DNA of 18,029 bases, from assembly GCA_029939965.1 (NCBI GenBank), contig JAOZRY010000013.1:1-18029 (forward strand), written 5' to 3'. The position numbers and the translations under genes are program-made. This document shows positions 1 to 8,048 of the stretch, in pieces. The notes below the pieces were generated by a model. The model saw only the letters and a list, made by a program, of their open reading frames with translations, did not search any database and was not told where the DNA came from. The stretch is from Bacteroidales bacterium (GTDB lineage Bacteria; Bacteroidota; Bacteroidia; Bacteroidales; 4484-276). The number at the start of each line of letters is the position of its first letter. Position 1 is the first letter of the stretch.

Positions 1-15
1 TAGCTTGTCGCAAGT

Positions 16-90
16 GGCGGCTGATATTTTTGTTGGCCGGCGTAGGCTGACGAAGAAAGCCCACGTACGGCCTACAAAAATACAGCCGGC
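16..90. repeat. Imperfect inverted repeat, intergenic
   Basis: The left arm (16-39) and right arm (68-90) are near reverse complements. GGCTG, TATTTTTGT and GGCCG match between the arms, with two mismatches and one extra base, and the loop is about 28 bases. The sequence GGCGGCT at 16-22 can also pair with AGCCGCC at 119-125, so two alternative folds exist. It sits at the window edge and may be part of a larger dispersed element. No transposase is attached. Its function is unknown. Confidence 0.5.
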
Positions 91-212
91 ACAAGGCAAC
101 TACAAACGGAAAGCCTGTAGCCGCCCAAAATCAGAACCTCAGACATTAATTTGAAATTTTCTCGTAAATTAAAAATGCATCAACACAGAATTACCTACCT
201 TTCAAAATACTC

Positions 213-263
213 ATCGAAAAAACCACCCGAAACGCTTGGGGGGCTTCGCGTTATGGATGGTTT
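213..263 (-). terminator. Candidate intrinsic terminator downstream of folC
   Basis: Arms 220-235 and 248-263 are complementary at 13 of 16 positions around a G-rich 12-base loop. Read on the minus strand, the hairpin ends in a run of six T before CGATGA. It lies about 190 nt beyond the folC stop codon on the strand folC uses. The distance and the mismatches keep confidence moderate; it could equally be another dispersed palindrome. Confidence 0.35.
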
Positions 264-451
264 CTGAATTTGTAAAAGAAAGGGGGGATAAAAATTATCC
301 TAATTAAAACAACGTCTTGTTTTTAACAAAGATGCCCAAAGATACAACAAAAAGACACGAAAGTCAAGTACTTAACTGATAATGTGATTGTTATTCGACT
401 AAAACCCTTGCTGTGAAACAAAACACGATGTTTAAAGTTTTGAAAAAAATG

Positions 452-1738
452 TTATAAAACTTCAGCCACAACAAAAGTGCTGCCACCAATAAATATCATA
501 TCCTTTGCATCGGCTCTTATTTTTGCGGTTTCAAGAGCTGATAAAACCGAAGAGAAAACTTCACCGGATAAACCAAATTGTTGTGCAGCATTTTTTAGAT
601 TATCGGCGGGTAGCCCACGGGGAATATTTGCCTTGCAAAAATAATAGGTTGCTTCTTTAGGAAGCAGGCTTAACACACCTTCAAGATGTTTATCATTAAC
701 AACCCCAAAAACTATATGGAGCTTTGAAAAACTAATGGCCTTGATGTTTTCAACTACTTTTCTTATTCCATCCCTGTTGTGTCCACTATCGCAAATAATT
801 AACGGGGTTGTACCCAATGTTTGCCACCTTCCCTTCAACCCGGTGTTGTAGGTTACTTTCTCAACCCCTCTTTTTATGGCTTTTTTCGATATAATAATCC
901 CGGAATTCTTTATAACATGAATCGCCTCAAGTGCAGTAGTCAGGTTATTAAGTTGATAATTTCCTGCCAAAGGAAAATCTATTGATAAAAAATGCTTGTC
1001 GTTGTGAAGCACATCTACAGTATGTGTTTTCTCTAATCCCTGTTTAACGGGAGTAACATTCCAATTTTGATCTGCGTAAGTAAAAGCAGAGTTTTTCCGG
1101 GATGCTGTTTCTGAAAAAACGGGTTGGATTTCGGGTTGAGATTCGCCAATAACTACCGGAACTGAATTTTTAATGATTCCTGCTTTTTCGGTTGCAATTT
1201 CTTTAAGGCTGTTGCCGAGAAACTGCGTATGATCCATCCCGATGTTTGTAATTACCGATAGCTGAGGCATTATTACATTTGTTGAATCCAGTCTGCCTCC
1301 CAAGCCAACTTCGATAATAGCGATGTCCACATTTTGATCGGCAAAATATTGAAAAGCCATCCCAATAGTCATTTCAAAAAAGGATAGATTAATGGCCTCC
1401 AGATCATTTTTCCAGGTTTGAATAAATTCAATAACCCCTTCTTCGGGGATCATTTCGCCGTTTATTTTTATCCTTTCTCTGAAGTCGATAAAATGCGGTG
1501 AGGTATAAAGCCCGGTTTTAAAACCAGCCTCCTGCATTACAGATGCCAGCAAATGAGATGTGGAACCTTTTCCGTTTGTACCGGCCACGTGTATAGTCTT
1601 GAATTTTTTTTCGGGTCGTCCAAGCAAATCACACAATTTTTGTGTGTTGGTGAGATCGGCTTTGTAAGCTGCTCCTCCAATGCGCTGGTACATTGGCAGC
1701 CGGTTGAACATGTACTTTAATGTTGCAGAATAATTCAT
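452..1738 (-). CDS. folC: Bifunctional folylpolyglutamate synthase / dihydrofolate synthase
   Basis: This cytosolic ATP-dependent ligase of the Mur-ligase fold adds glutamate to dihydropteroate or to folates, making dihydrofolate and retaining folate polyglutamates in the cell. Visible motifs are the P-loop GTNGKGST at residues 53-60, the following LYTSPHFIDFRERI block, EVGLGGRLDSTN at 143-154, the metal-region His170 in GMDHTQ, and Lys185 in ATEKAGIIK, the position of the carbamylated lysine in this family. The C-terminal domain carries DSGHNRDG and GVVNDKH. Its 428 residues are normal for FolC. The first Met is kept because it gives the expected distance of about 50 residues to the P-loop; the upstream DNA is AT-rich without a Shine-Dalgarno sequence. 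It lies 35 nt downstream of the secreted glycosidase-like gene on the same strand, so read-through transcription is plausible although the functions are unrelated. Confidence 0.95.
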   Translation of the reverse strand: MNYSATLKYMFNRLPMYQRIGGAAYKADLTNTQKLCDLLGRPEKKFKTIHVAGTNGKGSTSHLLASVMQEAGFKTGLYTSPHFIDFRERIKINGEMIPEEGVIEFIQTWKNDLEAINLSFFEMTIGMAFQYFADQNVDIAIIEVGLGGRLDSTNVIMPQLSVITNIGMDHTQFLGNSLKEIATEKAGIIKNSVPVVIGESQPEIQPVFSETASRKNSAFTYADQNWNVTPVKQGLEKTHTVDVLHNDKHFLSIDFPLAGNYQLNNLTTALEAIHVIKNSGIIISKKAIKRGVEKVTYNTGLKGRWQTLGTTPLIICDSGHNRDGIRKVVENIKAISFSKLHIVFGVVNDKHLEGVLSLLPKEATYYFCKANIPRGLPADNLKNAAQQFGLSGEVFSSVLSALETAKIRADAKDMIFIGGSTFVVAEVL

Positions 1739-1773
1739 AATTTTTTAGAAAAAATCAATGCGGCCAAAATTAA

Positions 1774-4700
1774 TCAATTGCACTCAGGAAAAGTAAAATG
1801 ATAAGGTTGATTCATGTAGATTTGATACATGTATCCTGGCCTAATCGAATCGAGTGTGGAAATACCCATATCGGGCCAAAAAATATTCCAGCTACCAATT
1901 TCCTTGATGATTTTAAGATCATCACCCATTATTTCGCTCATTAAATTAACCGGATGTGAACACTGGCAGAAAACGGGTAAAAACGACCACCCTTGTTCAA
2001 GCATCAAGTCATTGTTAGTTAAAGCATATCCTTCAATTGTTATCTGGGCTTGTTCGTACATAAACACTGTTAAACCTTTTTGTGTATCCCAGTTTCCGAT
2101 AGTATTAATATTTAAATCGGGACTAAAAACACCCTGATCATTCACCGCAAAAAAGAACGCATCAGAAACAGGCTCGAATACCTCGCCAATAGCAGGCAAA
2201 GCCGGCCTGACATAGGTTGAGATGCCACTCCATCCGGCTTTAAGAAAAATGTTTTGAGAGTAATATGGAGGGATTATGAATAAGAAATTCTCTCTGGATA
2301 AAGTATCGGTTTGATATTCATTTTCAACAATTAGGGTTACGTTGTACAAGCCTGAAGTGTTGTAAACCGTGATGGGGTTTTGAACAAAAGATGTATCACC
2401 ATTGCCAGGCCACCACTCCCAACTATTTGGGTTACCAATGGAAAGATCATAAAACGCAATGTTTTCCCCAATTTTTCCTTCAAAAGGAACAACAGTAAAA
2501 TCTGCAACCAAAGGCTCCAAAATTGTTATATAGTTTTCTTTAACAATAGTATCAGTAAGGTATTCGTTCCACACGGTTAACGATACTGTATAAATACCAG
2601 GATTTTGATATGATATTTCCGGATTTGGAATGTTTTGATTATTAAATGCTCCAAAATCCCACAGCCAGGTTGTTGGGTTTCCTGTTGTTTCATCAAAAAA
2701 CTGAATCACCTCACCGGGTAAAGCAATTTGCTTATCTGTCGAAAAATCTGCAATAAGCAGAGGAATCACCTCAATATAATTTTCTTTAATTTCAAAGTCG
2801 CTGCTATCATTTTTAAAAATTTGCAGAGCTACTGTATATTCTCCGGGGGTATCATAAACATGATTAGGATTTTGAAATGGTGAGTTGGTTTGATCTCCAA
2901 AATCCCACAACCAGATTGAAGGGTTACCCAACGACAAATCAGTAAATATCACCTCATCATTTATTGGAACAACAAATCTATCAGCTATAAAATCTGCCAC
3001 AAGAGGTTGTTTTACCAGGATGAAATTCTCCTTGGTTACACTATCATTTTGAAAAAAGTTATTTACTTCGAGCGTAACAGAATAATAGCCCGGCTGGGCA
3101 TAGCTGTGATTTGGGTATCGCAATATACTTGTATTTCCATCGCCAAAGTGCCAATAATAATATATCGGATTGCCCGTTGATTGATCCAAAAAATGCACTT
3201 CCTGTCCGGGCCACACAGAGGTTTCATCGGCTGCAAATTCGACTATTAAAGGTTCAAAAACATGAATATAATTTTGTTTTATTATGGAATCTTCAAGGTA
3301 ATTGGTATTTACAATAAGCTTTACTGAATAAGCACCGGGTTGATCGTAAATGATTATCGGATTTGCCTCGTTGCTGGTTATTCCATTACCAAAGTCCCAG
3401 AACCAAATATCGGGATTCCCGGTGGAGAGATCGTAAAACTGAATCTCCTGTACTGTATTTGCGAATTTAATGTCGGAGGTAAAATCGGCTACAAGTGGAC
3501 TTATAATATTAATATAGTTTGTCTTGATTTCGATATCTGTTTCGGTGCCTTTTTGTATAGAAAGCGATACCGTATATTGTCCGGGGTTCTGGTATGCATG
3601 GGTTGGGTTTGTATCAAAACTCAGATTATTATCACCAAACGACCACATTCTAACATCAGGAGAACCTAACGACAAATCAGTGAATTGTATGGGATGATCG
3701 GGAAGGGAAACGGTGGTGTCTGCAATAAACTCGGCTACCAGAGGCTGGATGGCTGTAATATAATTTTCGCGAACAAATGAGCTTGTGTAGTTGCCTGTTA
3801 CAACTTCAAGTATAACCGTATAGCTGCCAGGATTAATATATGTGTGTTCAGGATTTTGATTGGATGAAGTATTTCCATCTCCAAAATCCCAGTTCCAGGC
3901 ATCTATAGCAACCCCTGAACTAATAGTTTGATCGGTAAATTGTACGGATAATGGAATGAAACCTTCGGTAGGGATACCATCAAATGAAACTATTACCGGC
4001 GAAATATAATTAACCTGAAATGCCGCATCCCAAATAATATTGGGCGAATTTAAAATCATATCTGTTGCAACATGAAAAACCGATTGAATAGAATCGACAA
4101 TTCCGTTACTGTTAAACCATTCAACCTCATAAAGTCCGGGAGTCATGTTTTCAAGAAATATTTTGCCATTGGTAACCGGATTCGGAGTGCCGTTTTGCTG
4201 AACATACTGCCAGTTATATTTTCTGTTTTGAATCCATCCGGCCGCTGTATTATCATTTTTTAATGCAAATGCTCTTAGTTCAGGAGCATACTCATAAAAT
4301 TCGTACTTGTTGATCTCTAACATCCCAAGGCTCGAATTTTCGATGCGAATGCTGTGTTGTCCTGCCGGGACTTCGATGCTGTAAGTTGAGTTTGAGGAAG
4401 CATTTAAATTAATAATTGTTACATTATCTAATTGCACTTTAACTTTTGAAAGAATAGCCAAACCCCCCGTTCTTACTGTAAACATTCCCTCGGTGGAGTA
4501 ATTAACATAAAATGTTGGTGGATTTCTTCTGTTTCCATACAACGATCCGTACAGATATCTGCCAAGAAACAACTCAATTGGATAAAGAAGCCCGCTTGAA
4601 TGATAATTAAAAAATGCTTCCGGAGTCTGTGTGTTTTGATTATTAAAATCAGGCTCCACACTTATCATATCATAAACATCAGATGTACATAAAGGTACAA

Positions 4701-6135
4701 CGGGTTGCAAGGATGAAATATCACTTTCCAGCTCCTGAAAAAAACTGGAAACAGGTTCAAAATATTCAAACAATCCATTGGGGAAAAGGTAATTATCCCA
4801 CCACCACGACATGGCTGAAGTAGATGAACCCGAAAACATTGATGACCATAAAGTATTATGAAAGGCAATCCCGTTGGGGTCGTTCAACAGGATTTCATTA
4901 ACATCGTGTCCCAGGGCAAATTCACCAACAATGAAAGGTTTATTCCAGGTATCCATATTCCATTTTGAGAAATTATATATCTTCATCTCTAAATCGGGAA
5001 TAAAATCATATAAATGAAGTTGCGTAAAGCCTGTGGAATAATGCTCCCAGAAGTTGGGGTCGTGCTGTGGGATGGCATATCCGGTGGAGACCGGACGATT
5101 GTAAACATCAATATAATCTACATAGCTACTCATCAAAGTCAGCCACGAAAAAGTCTGGTTATAATAATCCTCATATAGTTGTGTATTGTCGGCTTCTGAA
5201 ATGTGTTCCCACAGGGCAAGTTGTGGCGAATAACCCCATCGTGCATTTATATACCTCAGTTTTTGTTTGTATATAATGATGGCTGTTTCGTTTTCGTAGA
5301 AATTTTGAGGTGCATTACAAGGCCCGCCATTTTGATCGCTATATGGATTTTTGTTCCAGCCCATATAAAAATCTGTTCTCAAATCAGAGTGGATCAGTAC
5401 GTTGAGTTGGCAATAGATATTCTTTTGCATCAGCATATCAAAAACCCAGTCGAGAACCCATGCCCGATCTTGTCTTTCGGTATATTGTCCCAAACCGGTT
5501 TCGTCCCATTCAATTTCAAAAATCCAGGGTGCCATCGAGAGTTTTGTAAAATTGCCACCATTCTCACTCAGCGCATCAATCCACTCTTCGTAAGCTGTAA
5601 AACCTTGCGACCACCATTGAAAGGCCAGGTTGGTTCCGAGGCCATGAAAAGTTTCGCCATTACTATATACGAGTTTACTCCCATCTCTATTCACAAACCC
5701 CTTCCTGCCCGATGAGGTACAGGTAAACTCTCCCGGTGTTGAGCTGGCATTTCCGGTTCCATCGCTAACGGTAACCGTGTAAGTCCATAAACCTGTTTCG
5801 TTGGGCGAAAACCGAACCCTCCACCCCGGAGAGCCTGAAACTACCAATACATTAGGCGAGGTCATTTCGTAATCCTGAAAATAGAAACCATCCATAATAA
5901 ATTGTTGGCCGGTGGGTGATATGAAAATGCCTTTCAGGTTTACATCGCTAAAATCATAAGGATTGCTGTATGTTGCCGAAAGTGTAACAGAAAGTTCCAG
6001 TTTTTCATATTTGGCAATTGTGGCAGAGCTGGGTGTTACAGTGTGTATTTGGGGGGTGGATAAAGCAGAATTATGTATAAATAAAATGCAAATTGCAGAA
6101 AGTAAAGAAATTAAATGTTTGTTGTTTTTGTTCAT
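1774..6135 (-). CDS. Secreted DUF5060 / GH-A-like glycosidase with seven PKD domains
   Basis: This is a 1453-residue exported protein. Residues 1-26 form a signal peptide (basic start, hydrophobic LLSAICILFI, cleavage after ALS). Residues 28-142 match the DUF5060 beta-sandwich found in front of polysaccharide-active enzymes. Residues 145-475 look like a GH-A (beta/alpha)8 barrel, with WEHISE at 309-314 after strand 4 and VGEF at 403-406 (Glu405, the probable nucleophile) on strand 7. Glu314 would be the acid/base, but it is preceded by Ser instead of the usual Asn. Residues 520-695 contain two beta-sandwich modules (including PAGQHSIRIEN and TPGLYEVEWF). Seven PKD domains follow (716-1289). 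Residues 1290-1453 form a separate tail beginning FLKAGWSGIS. No canonical T9SS sorting domain is present. It probably degrades or binds extracellular polysaccharide; the substrate cannot be read from sequence, and loss of activity is possible. Confidence 0.85.
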   Translation of the reverse strand: MNKNNKHLISLLSAICILFIHNSALSTPQIHTVTPSSATIAKYEKLELSVTLSATYSNPYDFSDVNLKGIFISPTGQQFIMDGFYFQDYEMTSPNVLVVSGSPGWRVRFSPNETGLWTYTVTVSDGTGNASSTPGEFTCTSSGRKGFVNRDGSKLVYSNGETFHGLGTNLAFQWWSQGFTAYEEWIDALSENGGNFTKLSMAPWIFEIEWDETGLGQYTERQDRAWVLDWVFDMLMQKNIYCQLNVLIHSDLRTDFYMGWNKNPYSDQNGGPCNAPQNFYENETAIIIYKQKLRYINARWGYSPQLALWEHISEADNTQLYEDYYNQTFSWLTLMSSYVDYIDVYNRPVSTGYAIPQHDPNFWEHYSTGFTQLHLYDFIPDLEMKIYNFSKWNMDTWNKPFIVGEFALGHDVNEILLNDPNGIAFHNTLWSSMFSGSSTSAMSWWWDNYLFPNGLFEYFEPVSSFFQELESDISSLQPVVPLCTSDVYDMISVEPDFNNQNTQTPEAFFNYHSSGLLYPIELFLGRYLYGSLYGNRRNPPTFYVNYSTEGMFTVRTGGLAILSKVKVQLDNVTIINLNASSNSTYSIEVPAGQHSIRIENSSLGMLEINKYEFYEYAPELRAFALKNDNTAAGWIQNRKYNWQYVQQNGTPNPVTNGKIFLENMTPGLYEVEWFNSNGIVDSIQSVFHVATDMILNSPNIIWDAAFQVNYISPVIVSFDGIPTEGFIPLSVQFTDQTISSGVAIDAWNWDFGDGNTSSNQNPEHTYINPGSYTVILEVVTGNYTSSFVRENYITAIQPLVAEFIADTTVSLPDHPIQFTDLSLGSPDVRMWSFGDNNLSFDTNPTHAYQNPGQYTVSLSIQKGTETDIEIKTNYINIISPLVADFTSDIKFANTVQEIQFYDLSTGNPDIWFWDFGNGITSNEANPIIIYDQPGAYSVKLIVNTNYLEDSIIKQNYIHVFEPLIVEFAADETSVWPGQEVHFLDQSTGNPIYYYWHFGDGNTSILRYPNHSYAQPGYYSVTLEVNNFFQNDSVTKENFILVKQPLVADFIADRFVVPINDEVIFTDLSLGNPSIWLWDFGDQTNSPFQNPNHVYDTPGEYTVALQIFKNDSSDFEIKENYIEVIPLLIADFSTDKQIALPGEVIQFFDETTGNPTTWLWDFGAFNNQNIPNPEISYQNPGIYTVSLTVWNEYLTDTIVKENYITILEPLVADFTVVPFEGKIGENIAFYDLSIGNPNSWEWWPGNGDTSFVQNPITVYNTSGLYNVTLIVENEYQTDTLSRENFLFIIPPYYSQNIFLKAGWSGISTYVRPALPAIGEVFEPVSDAFFFAVNDQGVFSPDLNINTIGNWDTQKGLTVFMYEQAQITIEGYALTNNDLMLEQGWSFLPVFCQCSHPVNLMSEIMGDDLKIIKEIGSWNIFWPDMGISTLDSIRPGYMYQIYMNQPYHFTFPECN
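2272..3990 (-). repeat. Array of seven PKD domains with an 82-residue period
   Basis: Within the large secreted protein, repeats start near residues 716, 798, 880, 962, 1044, 1126 and 1208. The last six repeats begin exactly 82 residues (246 bases) apart. Each carries a PLVADF-like opening, a WDFGDG-like core and a PG.Y.V.L strand, and ends in ENYI. The core is degenerate in repeat 3 (WDFGNG), repeat 6 (WDFGAF) and repeat 7 (WWPGNG). PKD domains are extracellular immunoglobulin-like spacers. The constant unit length with diverged sequence points to old tandem duplication without later insertions or deletions. Confidence 0.9.
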
Positions 6136-6672
6136 AAGATTTAAACCCTTTATGGTTGCTGTAGTAATACTATGCCCTTTTATGAATTGCTCAATAATAA
6201 TTTTGATGAAAATCTATTGTAATAAATTATCCATTTGCGGAGATAAAGGTAATATTTTTCGTTACACCAGGAGGTTGGTTTAGCGGAATGAAAAACAAAG
6301 CAAGTGTTGGATTGATATAAAGCAATATGATGGTTTTTGAGCAAGCCCTTTTTACATGAGTAATATTTGGAATGGATACAAATCTGTGGTTTTTTGTTAA
6401 TCAATATCATTTCGGATCTAATCAGAACTTACAGGCATCTGTATCAGGCTTACCAGATTACATGTTTGCATATAGGGGGAATATGACTGTATATCATATA
6501 TCCAGTACATTTGTTTATCGAATGCCTGCAGGTAATATACCTCTTGCCCCTACAACACCTTTACCTTTTATGCAAAAAGATGAGTTTTGCAAAAATATTA
6601 TATCAAGTATAAAACACTATTTGTATAGTGTATTACCAGTATTAGTTTTGATATTTTTAACAGGCTGCTATG
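6136..6672. other. AT-rich intergenic region
   Basis: This 537-base gap separates the glycosidase-like gene from the methyltransferase gene, both on the minus strand. It should hold the promoter of the former, but no clear TTG / TAnnTTTG pair was found. The part from 6372 onward contains a doubtful plus-strand ORF (listed separately), and a small hairpin lies at 6614-6631. Confidence 0.5.
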
Positions 6673-6683
6673 TCATTTATTAA
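6372..6683 (+). CDS. Doubtful small ORF, hypothetical
   Basis: This is an open frame of 103 codons in an otherwise empty gap, overlapping the last 11 bases of the convergent methyltransferase gene. I do not recognise the product. The central part (SGLPDYMFAYRG through MPAGNIPLAPTTPLPF) has a protein-like residue mix, and the end is hydrophobic (VLPVLVLIFLTGC), which could be one membrane segment. There is no Shine-Dalgarno sequence, and the first 35 codons look like chance AT-rich translation. It may be a remnant of a longer gene or simply non-coding. Confidence 0.2.
   Translation: MDTNLWFFVNQYHFGSNQNLQASVSGLPDYMFAYRGNMTVYHISSTFVYRMPAGNIPLAPTTPLPFMQKDEFCKNIISSIKHYLYSVLPVLVLIFLTGCYVIY
6609..6631 (-). 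terminator. Weak terminator-like hairpin after the methyltransferase gene
   Basis: ACACTAT (6614-6620) and ATAGTGT (6625-6631) form a perfect 7-bp stem with a 4-base loop. On the minus strand the stem ends in a short T run (GTGTTTTATAC). It lies about 42 nt past the methyltransferase stop codon. The stem is short and AT-rich, so the call is tentative. Confidence 0.3.
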
Positions 6684-7521
6684 TTCTCATCCAATATGAA
6701 CCTCCATGTTTCTCAACTCCTTTTAAGTTCTGATGATTCCAAATTGGAGAAATCAAATCAGAAAGTTCTTTATCCTCAAAAATGAAGTAATTTGGTAATA
6801 TCGTGTCATATTTTTCAGGATTAGCTAATAAATACATTGCTAATCCATACTGCTCTGAATAAAATCTATCGCACATAAACTGAGGATAGTCATAAGGTAA
6901 ATATATATCGTGAATATGAACAATCACCCCTTTTTTTAATCTTGGTAGAATCTCCAAAAAAAAGACCATTGAATCAGAATTCGGTAAAATCCTATGAGAA
7001 TTATCTACAAAGAGAATATCATTTTCATTTAGTTCGTCCAATATATTAAAATCAATATTCTCAAAAGGTTCTCTTATTACCATATCAGCCAAATTATCAA
7101 TCTCCGCTCGTGGCATTGGGTCAATCGAAATGATTTCTGTATCCAAATTATGCTCAGTCTTTGCTTTGTATGCAACTTTTGTTGAGTTACCTGAGCCAAT
7201 TTCAATGTATTTTTTGGGTTTGAACCCTGAAATCAAGGTGTAAATCCCAATAATGTCAAGTCCAGGTAAAAATCCATTATTCCATGAAGGTTTAGTTAAA
7301 TCATTCTCCTTGCTCGAATCTTGAATTGTCCATATTTTATCCTTATGTGATAATGCCTTTTCTATCAATTCCTTGTATTTATCACGATTTTTATCAATTA
7401 TCTTGTATAAATCCTGATGTGCCGGTTTACCATGTCCATATCGAGGTTTAAAATCCACTTTATACTCAAGGAATAAGTTTTGAAATTTCGGGTTCAAAAA
7501 TCTGTAAATTTGTTTTATCAT
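6673..7521 (-). CDS. Class I SAM-dependent methyltransferase (Methyltransf_24-like)
   Basis: This 282-residue protein has no signal peptide, so it is probably cytosolic. The Rossmann methyltransferase core runs from about residue 95 to 215: motif I is YIEIGSGNST (105-114), the acidic end of strand 2 is Asp134 in ISIDP, and DILFVDNSHRI (168-178) and VHIHDIYLPYDYP (201-213) follow the pattern of the Methyltransf_24 family, where the Asp/His cluster often binds a metal or substrate. The N-terminal 90 residues are family-specific and helical. Such enzymes are common among surface-glycan and secondary-metabolite genes, but no glycan genes accompany it here, so the substrate is unknown. It stands alone between a non-coding gap and decayed accessory genes, which suggests it may have arrived by transfer. 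Confidence 0.8.
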   Translation of the reverse strand: MIKQIYRFLNPKFQNLFLEYKVDFKPRYGHGKPAHQDLYKIIDKNRDKYKELIEKALSHKDKIWTIQDSSKENDLTKPSWNNGFLPGLDIIGIYTLISGFKPKKYIEIGSGNSTKVAYKAKTEHNLDTEIISIDPMPRAEIDNLADMVIREPFENIDFNILDELNENDILFVDNSHRILPNSDSMVFFLEILPRLKKGVIVHIHDIYLPYDYPQFMCDRFYSEQYGLAMYLLANPEKYDTILPNYFIFEDKELSDLISPIWNHQNLKGVEKHGGSYWMRINK

Positions 7522-7580
7522 ATTTTTAGTTTAATTTCTTGTGTATCGCCTTTCTATGGTTACCAACTTATTACTGTTTT

Positions 7581-7960
7581 ATGCTAAATGCAAAAATACG
7601 CAAAAAAGTTATAAGCAATAATAAAGTAGCCGTACCGGAAGAGATAATAATGAACAAAATTTATCTGATAAGAGATCAGAAAATAATGTTGGACATGGAT
7701 TTGGCTGAACTTTATGGGGTTCTGACAGGAAACTTAAACAAAGCTGTTAAAAGAAACATCAAGCGTTTTCCTGAAGATTTTATGTTCCAATTAACAAAGG
7801 AAGAGTTTGATAACTTGAAATAGAAGAAACCAAAAAGAAATTTGAGAACCAAGACAAAAACATAGAATTGGTATTTAGTTATCTGGATGAACTAATAGAA
7901 AAACAAGAAAATCCACAACCCAGGAAACAAATAGGATACAAAAGACAAAACGAAGAATAA
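7581..7960 (+). pseudogene. ORF6N-domain protein gene with internal deletion
   Basis: The start of an ORF6N (KilA-N-associated, phage-type DNA-binding) protein is clear: NKIYLIRDQKIMLDMDLAEL, then NLNKAVKRNIKRFPEDF and FQLTKEEFDNL, ending at a TAG at 7821-7823. The characteristic C-terminal tail resumes immediately in another frame at 7823 (EETKKKFENQDKNIELVFSY through NPQPRKQIGYKRQNEE) and stops at 7958-7960. The central segment between EEFDNL and the tail, which from memory of the family is around 60-70 residues, is missing. The gene therefore suffered an internal deletion that also changed frame. The ATG at 7581 is chosen because VPEEIIMNKIYLIR aligns with family N-termini that begin a few residues before that block. 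The 94-codon open part could still be translated. Confidence 0.75.
7591..7618 (-). promoter_or_regulatory. Candidate Bacteroidota-type promoter for the methyltransferase gene
   Basis: On the minus strand a TTG (7618-7616) is followed after 17 bases by TATTTTTG (7598-7591), a full match to the Bacteroidota -7 element TAnnTTTG. The spacing is slightly shorter than the usual 19-21. It sits about 70 nt upstream of the methyltransferase start, inside the ORF6N remnant. Confidence 0.3.
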
Positions 7961-7984
7961 ACCCTGCCCTGAATCCCCAACCAC

Positions 7985-8038
7985 AAAACAAAATTCCGTT
8001 TTTTGCAGAAAAAGCAAAAAGCCGCTGCATTTTGTTTT
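7985..8038. terminator. Nested inverted repeat between convergent gene remnants
   Basis: AAAACAAAAT (7985-7994) pairs perfectly with ATTTTGTTTT (8029-8038), and inside it TTTTTGC (8000-8006) pairs with GCAAAAA (8014-8020). The element lies between the 3' ends of the plus-strand ORF6N remnant and the minus-strand XRE remnant, where a bidirectional terminator would be expected. The stems are AT-rich, so strength is uncertain. Confidence 0.35.
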
Positions 8039-8048
8039 GCTCCGCTAC

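Larger units (their letters stand above)
1..451. other. Non-coding region at left edge with repeats
   Basis: No credible coding sequence is visible on either strand. The first 125 bases are GC-rich compared with the rest and contain an imperfect inverted repeat (16-90). A second hairpin lies at 220-263. Around 324-365 there is a short-period repetition built on CAAAGAT-like units (AACAAAGATG, CCCAAAGATA, AACAAAAAGA). It resembles the degenerate CAAAGA-rich dispersed sequence often seen between genes in Bacteroidota, though this is from memory. The gene to the right, folC, is transcribed toward this region. Confidence 0.6.

Noticed and set aside
2272..3990. Regularly spaced 246-base units as a CRISPR or DNA satellite
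   Set aside because: They are in-frame PKD protein domains; DNA identity between units is low and there are no short identical repeats.
5203..5715. 170-codon plus-strand open frame
   Set aside because: It is fully antisense to the catalytic region of the secreted glycosidase-like protein, without motifs; a shadow of codon usage.
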